From the NCBI RefSeq assembly GCF_013030945.1, contig NZ_JABBXF010000002.1, positions 62,001-126,000 of the forward strand: a stretch of 64,000 nucleotides of DNA. The letters run 5' to 3'. Shown here piece after piece: positions 8,722-16,901 of this stretch. The notes under the pieces are model-generated. The model searched no databases and was not told the DNA's origin. It was given only the letters and a program-made list of their open reading frames with translations. A program made the position numbers and the translations under genes. Position 1 is the stretch's first letter. The number at the start of each line of letters is the position of its first letter. This stretch comes from Streptomyces morookaense. GTDB taxonomy: Bacteria; Actinomycetota; Actinomycetes; Streptomycetales; Streptomycetaceae.

Positions 8722-8819
8722 CTTCGGCTGCGGGTTTGTTGTGGCTGGTCGCGCCCACGCGGCGGAGCCGCATATCGAGACAGTCCCGCGCCCCTTACGG
8801 GGCGCGGGTGCGGGGCGCC
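8722..8819. repeat. Gene-end modular repeat, copy 1 (includes hairpin 8785-8808)
   Basis: Lies between convergent genes. It contains the CTTCGGCTGCGGG and GGCTGGTCGCGC segments, the module with GCGGCGGAGCCGCATATCGA (module B), and a perfect 10-base stem, CCCGCGCCCC (8785-8794) with GGGGCGCGGG (8799-8808) around TTAC. It probably terminates transcription from both sides. The same modules recur near 55,800 and 63,100. Confidence 0.85.
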
Positions 8820-10730
8820 TCAGGCGCGGCCCAAGTGGCGTAGGTACTCCGCCCTGTTCAAGGGGTTGCCGTCCGTGCGGGGGCGCGTCGGCGGGCGGCC
8901 CCCGCACGGGCGGTCCTCCGTCGGCGCCGACCACCACACCGCCTCCCCGCGCGTCAGCGCCGGGAGGCGTCGTTCCACCAGGGGGATGCCGCGGGCCGGG
9001 ACGGTGCCCTTCAGCAGCCCCGGCAGGGTCTCCGTGATGCCGGCCCCCGCCTCGCCCAGCAGGGCGGTCACCGGACCCACCGTGTCCGCCGGGAGCTCCA
9101 GTTCGTACGTGTGGCAGGGCTCGTACACGCGCGTGCCCGCCTCCGCCAGGGCGCGCATCAGGACCAGCGGGGTCAGGTTGCGGAAGTCCGCCGCCGTGCT
9201 GACGGGGCTGGCGTAGCCGGAGTGGGTCAGGGTGACCGTGCAGTCCGTCACCGCCCAGCCGTACAGGCCCTGTGCCAGCGTGCGGTGCACCGTCTCCTCG
9301 ATGGCGCGGTCCAACGCGTGCGGGAGCGCGCCCAGTTCGGTCTCGCGGCGGAACGTCACGCCCGTACCGGGCACCCCCGGCTCCACGCGCAGGCCCACCG
9401 TCGCCCAGAAGACGTGACCGCCGCGGCGGTCGATCGCCTCGTGGGCGGCGCCCGTACCGAGGGGGCGTTCGCGGTGGACCGTGCGGCTCGGCTCGAAGAC
9501 GGCGGCCACGCCGAACTCCTCGTCCAGCGTCGACGCGAGGATCTCCTTCTGGACCTCCCCGTACAGCAGGACACTCGTCCCGCCGCCCTCCCCCTCCGGC
9601 AGCGCACGGGCGGCGATCAACGGGTCCTGGTCCGCCAGGGCCATGAGCGCCGAGTGCAGGCGCGCCGCCTCCCGCGGGTGCACGGGACGCACCACCGTCT
9701 CCAGCGCCGGCGGCGCGAAGTACCGCTCCGCGGCGGCGGAACGGGCCGGGCCGAGGCGGTCGCCCACCCGGACCCGGGGCAGGCCGCGGATCCGCGCGAT
9801 GCCCCCCGCGGTGAGGACGCTTCCGCCGCCGACGACGTCGAGGGAGGTGATACGGCCCGCGTGCTCCCCGTCGCCGCTGCTCAGCGTGATGCGGTCCCGG
9901 CTGCGCAACTCCCCCGTGAACAGGCGGAGATACGCGGTCTTCTCGCCCGTACCGGCCGCGCGCTCCACCGCGAACACCGTGCCGCTGGGCGTACCGTCCA
10001 CGGCACCGGAGGCATGCGGCAGCCACGCCGCCATGCCCTCGATCAGCCCCGCGACCCCCTCCCCCGACAGGGCCGACCCGCAGTAGACGGGGTGGATCCC
10101 GCCCCGTGCCGTGCCCTCCGCGATCCGTGCGCGCAGCTCGCCGGCGCCGGGGGTGCGGCCCTCCACGAGGCCGGCGAGGAGTTCGTCGTCCTGCTCCGCC
10201 AAGACCTCCGCCACGCGCTCCCGGAACTCCGGGTCCGCGAGCGAACCGGTCATGGGCACGGCGACGGCGCCGCGGAGCAGCCGCGCGCGGATGTCCTGCA
10301 GCGTGCGTCCCGCGCTCGCGCCCGTGCGGTCCGTCTTGTTGACGAAGAACAGGACCGGCAGGCCCAGCCGGCGCAGGCTCTTCATCAGCACGCGCGTCTG
10401 CGCCTGGACGCCCTCCACCGCGGAGACGACGAGCACCGCGGCGTCCAGGACGCCGAGCGCGCGCTCGACCTCGGCGATGAAGTCGCTGTGGCCCGGGGTG
10501 TCGATGAGGTTGACCCTCAAGTCGCCCACGGTGAACGGTGCGACGGCCGTGCGGATGGTGATGCCCCGGCGGCGTTCGAGCTCGCCGGTGTCCGTGCGGG
10601 TGCTGCCCTCGTCGACGCTGCCGAGGCGGTCGATCGCCCCGGTGTCGAAGAGCAGGCGCTCCGTGAGGCTGGTCTTACCCGCGTCGACGTGGGCCAGGAT
10701 CCCGATGTTGAGCGTGCCGAGTGTGTGCAT
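8820..10730 (-). CDS. Tetracycline-resistance ribosomal protection protein, Tet(M)/OtrA type
   Basis: 636-residue translational GTPase related to EF-G that releases tetracycline from the ribosome. The GTPase motifs are intact: AHVDAGKTSL (residues 13-22), DTPGHSDF near residue 77 and NKTD near residue 130. EF-G-like domains II-V follow, with the domain IV segment VTLTHSGYASP. The ATG at 10730 has GAGGA 11 bases upstream, and that ribosome site lies in a hairpin after a short leader ORF (separate entries). Expression is therefore likely controlled post-initiation. Chromosomal copies in streptomycetes may serve self-protection, but no tetracycline cluster is visible here. Its stop lies next to a gene-end repeat. 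Confidence 0.92.
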   Translation of the reverse strand: MHTLGTLNIGILAHVDAGKTSLTERLLFDTGAIDRLGSVDEGSTRTDTGELERRRGITIRTAVAPFTVGDLRVNLIDTPGHSDFIAEVERALGVLDAAVLVVSAVEGVQAQTRVLMKSLRRLGLPVLFFVNKTDRTGASAGRTLQDIRARLLRGAVAVPMTGSLADPEFRERVAEVLAEQDDELLAGLVEGRTPGAGELRARIAEGTARGGIHPVYCGSALSGEGVAGLIEGMAAWLPHASGAVDGTPSGTVFAVERAAGTGEKTAYLRLFTGELRSRDRITLSSGDGEHAGRITSLDVVGGGSVLTAGGIARIRGLPRVRVGDRLGPARSAAAERYFAPPALETVVRPVHPREAARLHSALMALADQDPLIAARALPEGEGGGTSVLLYGEVQKEILASTLDEEFGVAAVFEPSRTVHRERPLGTGAAHEAIDRRGGHVFWATVGLRVEPGVPGTGVTFRRETELGALPHALDRAIEETVHRTLAQGLYGWAVTDCTVTLTHSGYASPVSTAADFRNLTPLVLMRALAEAGTRVYEPCHTYELELPADTVGPVTALLGEAGAGITETLPGLLKGTVPARGIPLVERRLPALTRGEAVWWSAPTEDRPCGGRPPTRPRTDGNPLNRAEYLRHLGRA

Positions 10731-10797
10731 GCGTGCAGAAGTCCTCGAAAACAGGTGTCCGATCAGGGCGGTAGGTGTTTTCGAAGGTCTGGCGCAT
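10675..10797 (-). CDS. Candidate leader ORF of the ribosomal protection gene
   Basis: 40-codon ORF starting with ATG at 10797, nine bases after GGAG (10807-10810), beginning MRQTFENTYRPDRTPVFED. It ends inside the first codons of the ribosomal protection gene, in another frame. Its middle encodes both arms of the hairpin that covers the downstream ribosome site. This is the arrangement of a ribosome-stalling attenuator: a stalled ribosome would open the hairpin. Coding status is inferred from the ribosome site and position only; the long GC-rich 3' part could be incidental. Confidence 0.5.
   Translation of the reverse strand: MRQTFENTYRPDRTPVFEDFCTHAHTRHAQHRDPGPRRRG
10742..10787 (-). promoter_or_regulatory. 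Hairpin sequestering the ribosome-binding site of the ribosomal protection gene
   Basis: TCGAAAACA (10745-10753, plus strand) is the exact reverse complement of TGTTTTCGA (10776-10784). In the transcript, read from the minus strand, the stem extends by a G-U and a C-G pair to 11 pairs. The 3' arm includes GAGG of the GAGGA ribosome site at 10746-10742. The 22-base loop is part of the leader ORF. Confidence 0.65.
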
Positions 10798-10894
10798 GTC
10801 CGTGGTCTCCGTATCTCCTCGCGTGCAGGGGCGAGGGCATGCTCGCACCGGCGCCGTGCCGTCGCCAGCGATTTTCCCGGACGCCCCCGACGAT

Positions 10895-10910
10895 TGTGAA
10901 TTGGTTCACA
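10895..10910. promoter_or_regulatory. Palindrome TGTGAA-N4-TTCACA between divergent genes
   Basis: A 16-base perfect dyad with a TTGG spacer, in the least GC-rich part of the region between the ribosomal protection gene and the divergent TPR-like gene. It is well placed for a repressor acting on either or both promoters. The regulator is not identified. Confidence 0.5.
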
Positions 10911-10999
10911 CTTACCTCTTGGCTGCGCCTGCCCGCTCGTGCTGAGATGCGCTCGGGCTTCCAGCTCGACGGCGCGCTCGGAGACTTGGGGAGGGGACT

Positions 11000-11827
11000 G
11001 TGGCGGAGACCGCCATGCGGAATTCCGGACTGCCGGAGCCGAGAGGGCCTCACGGCGGGGAGGATCCCCCCGAGCCCCCCTGCGGGCAGGGCGGCGACCC
11101 GCTCGACCGTGCGGTGTGGCGGCTGCGGTCGCGCGCCTGCTGGGACGACGCCGCCGCGCTGCTGGCCCCGCACGCCACGGAGGGGGCGGAGGCGGCGCAG
11201 CGGCGCACGGCGGTGCTGATCGAGCAGTGCATGTACACGGGCCGGGGCTGGGAGCCGGCCGAGGATGCGCTGCGGACCGCCGAGGCGCTGGCCGGTGACG
11301 ACGAGGAACGCGGTGCGGCCGCGTGTGAACGGGGTCATCTCGCGTACGCGTCCACTCTTTTGGGCGTACGCGACCGGGCCGACGAGGCGCGCTCCGCGCT
11401 CGGGCGGGCGGCCGCGCTGCTCGGGCCGCAGTCGCCCACGCGGCCGCTGCTGGACTTCCGCCGGGGCCTGATCGCCCAGCACCTGTCGGAGAACCCGGGC
11501 GATGCGACGGCGGCGTTCGAGCGGGCGCACGCGGGGGCCACGGCGCGGGGGCAGCGGCTGCTCCTGTCGTTCACGTGGCGCCATGTGGCGGCCATGGCGG
11601 AACAGGACGGGCGGCTCAGCGAGGCGCGTTATGGATTTACGGAATCCCTCCGCATTCGCGAGGAGTTGGGATACCTCGTGGGGATTGCGCCCGCTTTGGC
11701 ATCATTGGCGGCGGTGACGGAGGACGAAACCGAAGCGACACGGCTCCGCCGGGAGGCGGGGCGCCTCGTACGCCTGCTGGGCGGGGTGCCGACGTGGCTG
11801 GCAAGACGACTGGGGGTTGCCCCGTAA
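11000..11827 (+). CDS. TPR-like hypothetical protein
   Basis: 275-residue, Ala/Arg/Leu-rich protein. Its helical pairs (LDRAVWRLRSRACWDDAAALL, residues 110-180, and SEARYGFTESLRIREELG) resemble tetratricopeptide repeats. There is no catalytic motif, signal peptide or membrane segment. GTG at 11000 follows GGGGAGGGG. The stop codon TAA is supplied by the first half of a short gene-end repeat (GCCCCGTAAGGGGC). Divergent from the ribosomal protection gene. Probable scaffold or interaction protein; function unknown. Confidence 0.75.
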   Translation: MAETAMRNSGLPEPRGPHGGEDPPEPPCGQGGDPLDRAVWRLRSRACWDDAAALLAPHATEGAEAAQRRTAVLIEQCMYTGRGWEPAEDALRTAEALAGDDEERGAAACERGHLAYASTLLGVRDRADEARSALGRAAALLGPQSPTRPLLDFRRGLIAQHLSENPGDATAAFERAHAGATARGQRLLLSFTWRHVAAMAEQDGRLSEARYGFTESLRIREELGYLVGIAPALASLAAVTEDETEATRLRREAGRLVRLLGGVPTWLARRLGVAP

Positions 11828-11846
11828 GGGGCGCGGGGAACCCGCA
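11819..11846. repeat. Gene-end modular repeat, copy 2 (short form)
   Basis: GCCCCGTAAGGGGC hairpin followed by GCGGGGAACCCGCAG. It is a truncated copy between the convergent TPR-like and GntR genes. The TAA inside the hairpin is the stop codon of the upstream gene. Confidence 0.75.
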
Positions 11847-11847
11847 G

Positions 11848-12549
11848 CTACCCGTGGACGTGCCGCCTGAGAACGTCCTCGACCCGCCCCACGTCGCCGG
11901 ACGCCAACGCATCGAGCAGCACAAGATGCTCAGCCGCGTCCCGCGTGAGATCCGTGGCAGGCACCCTCCGCTGCACCCCCTCGGCAACCAGCACCAACTG
12001 CCGGTTCCCGGCGAGCGCCAGAAGCGCACCGTGAAACGCCCGGTCCGCCTCCGCATAGGCGGCCCGGTCCCCGCACACCGCCACCGCGGCCGCCCGCTCG
12101 GCCAGCGGCCGCAGCCCGGCCCAGCACCCCGCGGGCGCGGCACCGGCCAGCCGCAGCACGGCGGGGATCTCCAGGAGCGCGCGGACCTCGGCGAGCTCGG
12201 CCAGATCGCGGTCCGTCCGGCTGGCCACCCGGAAACCGCGGTTGGGGACGACCTCGACGGCGCCCTCCAGGGCCAGCTGCTGCATCGCCTCGCGCACCGG
12301 TGTCGCGGACACCCCGAACCGTTCGCCGAGCACGGGCCCGGAGTAGACCTCGCCGGGCACGAGCTCGCCGCTCACCAGCGCCTTGCGGAGCGCGTCCAGC
12401 ACCTGGCCTCGCACGGAGTACCGCTGGGGGGCCCGGCGCGCCGGGCGCTCGTACGCCTCGTGGGCCGCCTCATGGATCGCCTCGTGGACATGCTCGCCGC
12501 GGGCGTCCGCCTGCGCGGGCACGGCGGCGTGGGGTCTGCCCTGCTCCAT
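11848..12549 (-). CDS. GntR family regulator, FadR/FCD subfamily
   Basis: 233-residue transcription factor. It has an unusual Ala/His/Glu-rich N-terminal extension (HVHEAIHEAAHEAY), a winged HTH (about residues 40-105, containing GERFGVSATPVREAMQQLALEGAVEVVPNRGFRV) and an all-helical FCD ligand domain. I chose ATG 12549 because AGGAGG lies five bases upstream. FCD regulators sense small carboxylates, often with a bound metal. No operon partner is adjacent, so the targets are unknown. Confidence 0.87.
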   Translation of the reverse strand: MEQGRPHAAVPAQADARGEHVHEAIHEAAHEAYERPARRAPQRYSVRGQVLDALRKALVSGELVPGEVYSGPVLGERFGVSATPVREAMQQLALEGAVEVVPNRGFRVASRTDRDLAELAEVRALLEIPAVLRLAGAAPAGCWAGLRPLAERAAAVAVCGDRAAYAEADRAFHGALLALAGNRQLVLVAEGVQRRVPATDLTRDAAEHLVLLDALASGDVGRVEDVLRRHVHG

Positions 12550-12574
12550 CCGGTCCTCCTGGTGTCCAAACGGA

Positions 12575-12602
12575 ACCATAGGCGGCGGATCCGGCAGTTC
12601 AA
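12575..12602 (-). promoter_or_regulatory. Probable promoter of the GntR gene
   Basis: On the minus strand TTGAAC (12602-12597) and TATGGT (12580-12575) are separated by 16 bases and lie just upstream of the ribosome site AGGAGG. They match the vegetative HrdB-type consensus well for this GC content. Confidence 0.55.
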
Positions 12603-12619
12603 ACCCGGACCCATCCGGA

Positions 12620-12638
12620 TAAGGTAAACCTTACCTAT
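12620..12638. promoter_or_regulatory. Candidate iron box (DmdR/IdeR-like)
   Basis: 19-base dyad with AGGTAA-N3-TTACCT at its core. Read on the minus strand it matches the DmdR/IdeR consensus at 14 of 19 positions by my alignment. It lies about 18 bases upstream of the -35 of the GntR promoter and about 270 bases upstream of the DUF2637 gene. Confidence 0.5.
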
Positions 12639-12910
12639 TCCACGCCTGACCACTGCGGCACCTGCCCTCTCACGAGTGACACGAACCGCACCGGCCGACT
12701 GTCAGCACGCCGAATCGACTACGCCACCCCTTCGAGTGGATTTATTAGAACCCAAATCCCTTGCCCCTGACCGGTGTTCGAAAATTTTCACACCTATCCG
12801 TATGTCTTTGGCCTCCATTGGCGGCGAGTTGCCGCGATCCCCTATGGCGCCCGGCGCGATTCCGTCAGGATGGCGCGCGAAACGCCGTACTGCGATGCAA
12901 GGGACGCAAG

Positions 12911-13987
12911 ATGAGAGTGACCGACATACCGCTGAATTGGGCGCTCCCCAGTGCCGTGGCGTTCCTCGGGGCAGTGGTGGCGGTGACGGTGTACGCGCGC
13001 GGCCGGCACGCCCGCCCCGAGGAGGCCGCCGCAGGCTCGGACTCCTGGGAGCGCAGCGAGGAACGCAGACGCCGCAAGGAGGCCATCTACGGCAGCGTCT
13101 CGTACGTCCTCCTCTTCTGCTGCGCCGCGGTCGCCGCGGCCCTCTCCTTCCATGGCCTGGTCGGCTTCGGGCAGCAGAACCTGGGGCTGACGGACGGCTG
13201 GGAATATCTGGTGCCCTTCGGTCTGGACGGCGCGGCCATGTTCTGCTCGGTCCTCGCGGTGCGCGAGGCCAGTCACGGCGACGCGGCGCTCGGCTCCCGG
13301 ATGCTGGTGTGGACCTTCGCGGGTGCGGCGGCCTGGTTCAACTGGGTGCACGCGCCGCGGGGGCTGGACCATGCCGGGGCACCCCAGTTCTTCGCCGGCA
13401 TGTCGCTGTCGGCCGCGGTGCTCTTCGACCGCGCGCTCAAGCAGACCCGCCGGGCGGCGCTGCGCGAACAGGGGCTGGTGCCCCGCCCGTTGCCGCAGAT
13501 CCGGATAGTGCGATGGCTGCGGGCGCCGCGCGAGACCTTCGGCGCCTGGTCGTTGATGCTCCTGGAGGGCGTACGGTCGCTGGACGAGGCCGTCGAGGAG
13601 GTCCGCGAGGACAAGCGGCAGCGGGCACAGCACCGGATGCGCCGCCGCGAGGCGGGCAAGCTGGAGCGGGCCCGGATCAAGGCGTACAACCGGCAGAACC
13701 GGGTGTGGGGCCGCATGCGCGGCGGCCGTCAGGTGGAGGTCGCCGCGGCGTCCGTGCCGCCGCCCGCCCAACCGGCGCAGCTCGGCGGTTCGGAGCCCTC
13801 CATAGCCGACCCGGGGCAGTTCCCCGTGCGCTCCCGCCCGCTGCAGTCGGTGGGCGGCCCGGGACCGATCGACCTCACCGCGGAGGACGACACCCAGGCC
13901 ATCCCCCGGCTCGACTCGCTGGAGGCCAAGCTCGCGCAGATCGAACGCGATGCCCGGCTGGGGCAGGGCGATCGGAAGCTCGGCTGA
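12911..13987 (+). CDS. DUF2637 membrane protein
   Basis: 358 residues. Four hydrophobic segments lie in the first about 170 residues (around 8-28, 62-90, 98-118 and 130-175). A highly charged Arg/Lys/Glu region (EEVREDKRQRAQHRMRRREAGK) and a disordered acidic C-terminus follow. DUF2637 proteins are common in streptomycetes on chromosomes and in conjugative elements, where some are linked to SpdB-like spread functions; no other transfer genes are present here. ATG 12911 follows AAGGGA. Function unknown. Confidence 0.8.
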   Translation: MRVTDIPLNWALPSAVAFLGAVVAVTVYARGRHARPEEAAAGSDSWERSEERRRRKEAIYGSVSYVLLFCCAAVAAALSFHGLVGFGQQNLGLTDGWEYLVPFGLDGAAMFCSVLAVREASHGDAALGSRMLVWTFAGAAAWFNWVHAPRGLDHAGAPQFFAGMSLSAAVLFDRALKQTRRAALREQGLVPRPLPQIRIVRWLRAPRETFGAWSLMLLEGVRSLDEAVEEVREDKRQRAQHRMRRREAGKLERARIKAYNRQNRVWGRMRGGRQVEVAAASVPPPAQPAQLGGSEPSIADPGQFPVRSRPLQSVGGPGPIDLTAEDDTQAIPRLDSLEAKLAQIERDARLGQGDRKLG

Positions 13988-14022
13988 ACCGGCAACAGGA
14001 GCCCTGAGCCTTCTCCTTCGGC

Positions 14023-14547
14023 TCAGGGCTCCTGTGCGTCCGCTGCGCCCAGTGCGTCCAGCTCGAACCACACCGCCTTGCCCACCCCATGGGCCTGTAC
14101 GCCCCAGGCGTCGGCCAGGGAGTGGACGAGCAGCAGGCCGCGCCCGGACGTCGCCTCGGACATGGGGTCGCCGTCCGGGATCCGTACCCGCAGCGTCGGA
14201 TGGCGCGGCACGAGGTCCCGTACCTCCACTCTCAGCCGCCCCTTGGTGGCCGGCGACGAACCGCCGCCCGCGAGCCGGGCGGTGACGACCGCGGGGCCGT
14301 CGGTGTGCACCAGGGCATTCGTCACCAATTCACTGGCCAATAACTCCGCGAGGTCCGCCCGCCCCGGCTCCCCCCAGGCGGCGAGCATGTGCCGCAGGGC
14401 CGCGCGGACTTCCGCGACGGCCGCCACGTCCCGGTGCCGCAGGCGTCTTTCCCATATCGGCTCCGCATCCCACCGGTCGATTTCCCCCGCGTCTCCCGGA
14501 CCGTCGCCGCTCTCCGCGCCCGCCCACTGTGCAGTCCGCCGTTTCAT
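14023..14547 (-). CDS. Anti-sigma-factor-type ATP-binding protein (HATPase)
   Basis: 174 residues with a GHKL ATPase fold. The N-box is LLASELVTNALVHT near residue 85 and the G1 box is the DGDPMSEATSGRGLLLV segment. This is the RsbW/SpoIIAB-like group that binds anti-anti-sigma factors or acts as a serine kinase. ATG 14547 is used, although GTG codons just upstream in frame are possible since GGGAGGGGG precedes that ATG by about 17 bases. It is followed upstream by a PP2C-like phosphatase gene on the same strand, giving a typical partner-switching pair (inference). Confidence 0.82.
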   Translation of the reverse strand: MKRRTAQWAGAESGDGPGDAGEIDRWDAEPIWERRLRHRDVAAVAEVRAALRHMLAAWGEPGRADLAELLASELVTNALVHTDGPAVVTARLAGGGSSPATKGRLRVEVRDLVPRHPTLRVRIPDGDPMSEATSGRGLLLVHSLADAWGVQAHGVGKAVWFELDALGAADAQEP

Positions 14548-14678
14548 GCTTTTCGGACCCGCCCCCTCCCGGCGCCCGGCGTCGAACACGCTCACGCCAA
14601 TGCATGCCCCGGGAGCAGCGGACCGACGCCTGTCGACTGCATCAACATGACGTTCGGAATGTTCGGAAACGAAACTTC

Positions 14679-16817
14679 CTACGCCTCCCACACGGTGCAC
14701 GCGGTGCGGTCGTCGGCGTAGCCCTTGACCCGGAGTTGGGTGTCCGCCAGATACGCCGCCAGTCCGGGCGGCTCCTCGCAGGCCCAGCGTTCCGCGAGCC
14801 GGATGCCCAGCTCCGGTTCGCCGCGCAGGGGTTCGGCGAGGCCCGTGGTGCACACCAGCAGGGCGTCCCCCGGCCGGGAGATCGAGGCGCGGAAGCGGAA
14901 CGGTTCCCCCGGCACCTCCGCCGGGTCGATGACGTGTGCCGTGCCGGGGGTGGCGATACCGAGGTCGATGGTGATCCGGTCGCCGGGGCCGTACGGGACG
15001 GAGGGCTCGGCGGCCAGGGGTTCGGGCGGGGACGGGTCCGGGTCCAGGTCCTGCCAGGCACCCGAGCGGAGCCGGAACAGGCCGCCCGTGCCGACCCCGA
15101 AGAAGACCCGCGTCCGGCACCGGGGGTCGCCGGGCAGCAGCAGACAGCGCAGCGAGGCGCTGTACTCGGCGGCGGGCAGGCCGAGTTCGGCGGCGCGGGC
15201 GCGGAGCCGCCCGTAGGAGCGGTCGGTCAGCCGGTGCAGCCCGGACTTCAGCTCGCTGCGCCGGCCGTTGTGCAGGTCCTCGGACAGCCGGGCATGACTG
15301 CGGCCTACGGAACCGGCGATCCAGGTGCAGATGTCGCGCGCCGCGCGGTGCGCGCCCTCGGCGGCCCGGGCCCCGCTGGCCATGGCGACGAGCAGCAACG
15401 CGTCGTCCCCCGTCCCGAACCGGGCGGAGAGCAGGGCGTCGCGGCGCGGCTCCCCGCGGTAGCGGGCCGAGTCGCCGCGCAGCGAGACGGCGCGCAGCGT
15501 CATGGCGCCGTACCGGGCACCGTCCAGCACGGTGTCGGGCACGAGATCGTCCAGGCTGCCGGGGTCGGCCCCGGGCCATGAGGTGGGCTCCGCCTCGTAG
15601 GTGGGCGGGCCCTGGCCGATGAAGTCGGCGGTGTACGAACGGGGTCCGCGGCGGCGGACCGGCGGCGGGGGAACCTCCGACACCTCGATGACATCGTGCC
15701 GGGCGGTGGCTTCGGAGACGGCCGGGGCGACGACGGAGGCGGTGACGACAGCGACTTCGGAGGAGGGAGGCGCGGCCGGTGCCGCGGGGGTGGCCGGGAC
15801 GAGGGGCATTCCCGGTACCGGCGAGACCTCCGGCGCGTCGAACAGTTCGGGGGTGACCACGGGCCCGAGTGCCTCGGCGGGTTCGGGCGGGGCGGGCGGT
15901 TCTGCGGATGCGACAGGGTCGGGAGATGCGGGAGGTGCAGGAGGCGCAGGGGGTTCGAGGAGTTCCACGGGTTCGGCGGGGCCGAGCAGTTCGGCCGGGT
16001 CGACGGGCTCGGTGGGTTTGTCCACGGTGGACGGTTCGACCGCGGACGGTCGAGGTGTTGACGGTTCGCGCCTGGACGGTCGGGGTGTGGCGGTTCCGGA
16101 TTTCGACGGTTCGGGCTTGGGCGGTTCGGGCCTGGAAGGTTCGGACCTGGCCGGTTCGGGCGGGGCGATCGGCCCGACGGGGTCGACCAGTTCACCGACT
16201 TCGGGGGTCTTGGCGGGTCTGGCCGCCCTGGCCGGCCGGGCGGCTTTGCCTGCAGGCGTCCGCATGGGTTTGGCGGGCTTGGCAGGGCGGCTGCCGGTGT
16301 TCTTGGGGGCGTTGGCCACCGCCCCCCGGCCGCTGTCCGCCTTGGCCGGCTTGTCGGCCTCCTCGGCTGTGGCACCCCCGCCCGCCTCGGGCGCGGGCGG
16401 CGAGGACGGCGGGCGCGCGCTCTGTTCCTCCGGACGGGAGCGCCGGGTACGGACCAGCCGCTCCGAGCCCCGGGGCGGCGGCAGTTCGACCCGGCCGGTG
16501 AGCAGGGGCGGCGGCGGGGGCGGCGGATACGGCACGGGGAGCGAGTCGCGGAGCACTCCCCAGCCCGTCGACTGCCGGGGCACTCTGCGCGCGAGTTTGG
16601 GCGGTGCGGACGGGGAGGACGCAGCCGCGGGGACGACCGGCGGCTCGGACGCCCGGGGCCGGGGCGGTTCCGCTCTCACCACTGCCGCGGCGGAGGTGAA
16701 CCGCTCGTCGAGGCTGTCTCCCCCGGTGACGGGGCCCGTATCGGACGCGCTTCTGCCGTACAACTCTCGCCACCAGGCGTCCTCTTGTCCGGCGAGATCG
16801 TCCCCACGCTGGTCCAT
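14679..16817 (-). CDS. PP2C-like protein phosphatase with long Pro/Ala/Glu-rich N-terminal region
   Basis: 712 residues. The first about 420 are low-complexity and probably disordered, rich in Pro, Ala, Glu and Ser, with repeated blocks such as PSRPEPPKPEPSK and EPPAPPAPPASPDP. The last about 270 residues form a PPM/PP2C-like domain (GARYGAMTLRAVSLRGDSARYRG, LLLVAMASG, DALLVCTTGLAEPL). The canonical DGMGG metal motif is degenerate (the MASG region), so catalysis is uncertain. No membrane segment is seen. ATG 16817 is preceded by a weak AAGGGC. Pairing with the downstream HATPase suggests control of an anti-sigma network. Confidence 0.8.
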   Translation of the reverse strand: MDQRGDDLAGQEDAWWRELYGRSASDTGPVTGGDSLDERFTSAAAVVRAEPPRPRASEPPVVPAAASSPSAPPKLARRVPRQSTGWGVLRDSLPVPYPPPPPPPLLTGRVELPPPRGSERLVRTRRSRPEEQSARPPSSPPAPEAGGGATAEEADKPAKADSGRGAVANAPKNTGSRPAKPAKPMRTPAGKAARPARAARPAKTPEVGELVDPVGPIAPPEPARSEPSRPEPPKPEPSKSGTATPRPSRREPSTPRPSAVEPSTVDKPTEPVDPAELLGPAEPVELLEPPAPPAPPASPDPVASAEPPAPPEPAEALGPVVTPELFDAPEVSPVPGMPLVPATPAAPAAPPSSEVAVVTASVVAPAVSEATARHDVIEVSEVPPPPVRRRGPRSYTADFIGQGPPTYEAEPTSWPGADPGSLDDLVPDTVLDGARYGAMTLRAVSLRGDSARYRGEPRRDALLSARFGTGDDALLLVAMASGARAAEGAHRAARDICTWIAGSVGRSHARLSEDLHNGRRSELKSGLHRLTDRSYGRLRARAAELGLPAAEYSASLRCLLLPGDPRCRTRVFFGVGTGGLFRLRSGAWQDLDPDPSPPEPLAAEPSVPYGPGDRITIDLGIATPGTAHVIDPAEVPGEPFRFRASISRPGDALLVCTTGLAEPLRGEPELGIRLAERWACEEPPGLAAYLADTQLRVKGYADDRTACTVWEA

Positions 16818-16901
16818 GCCCTTATTGTCCACACTGAGTGGCATACGGGAAGAGTGCACGGCCAACACCACCCCAGGGGGTGGAGCGGCGCATGAGGCGT
16901 G

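Larger units (their letters stand above)
12550..12910. other. 361-base divergent intergenic region
   Basis: Contains the GntR promoter and the iron-box-like dyad. Beyond those it holds an unusually AT-rich stretch (about 12740-12815), with GAAAATTTTC at 12780-12789 flanked by GGTGT and ACACC. This AT-rich part is the likely control region of the DUF2637 gene. I see no credible gene here. Confidence 0.5.

Noticed and set aside
8760..8790. Short conserved frame MSICGSAAWAR found in several places
   Set aside because: Recurs because it is the translation of repeat module B (also near 55,800 and 63,110). No ribosome sites; it is a repeat, not a gene family.
9111..11219. 702-codon plus-strand frame across the ribosomal protection gene
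   Set aside because: Antisense shadow; the minus strand encodes a complete translational GTPase.
12911..13987. DUF2637 gene as evidence of an integrated conjugative element
   Set aside because: No integrase, excisionase, Tra translocase, KorSA-like gene or attachment repeats were found around it.
12676..14007. Alternative plus-strand frame overlapping the DUF2637 gene and including the iron-box side
   Set aside because: Contains an AT-rich noncoding start and then a Gly/Arg-rich shadow. The DUF2637 frame has membrane helices and family sequence.
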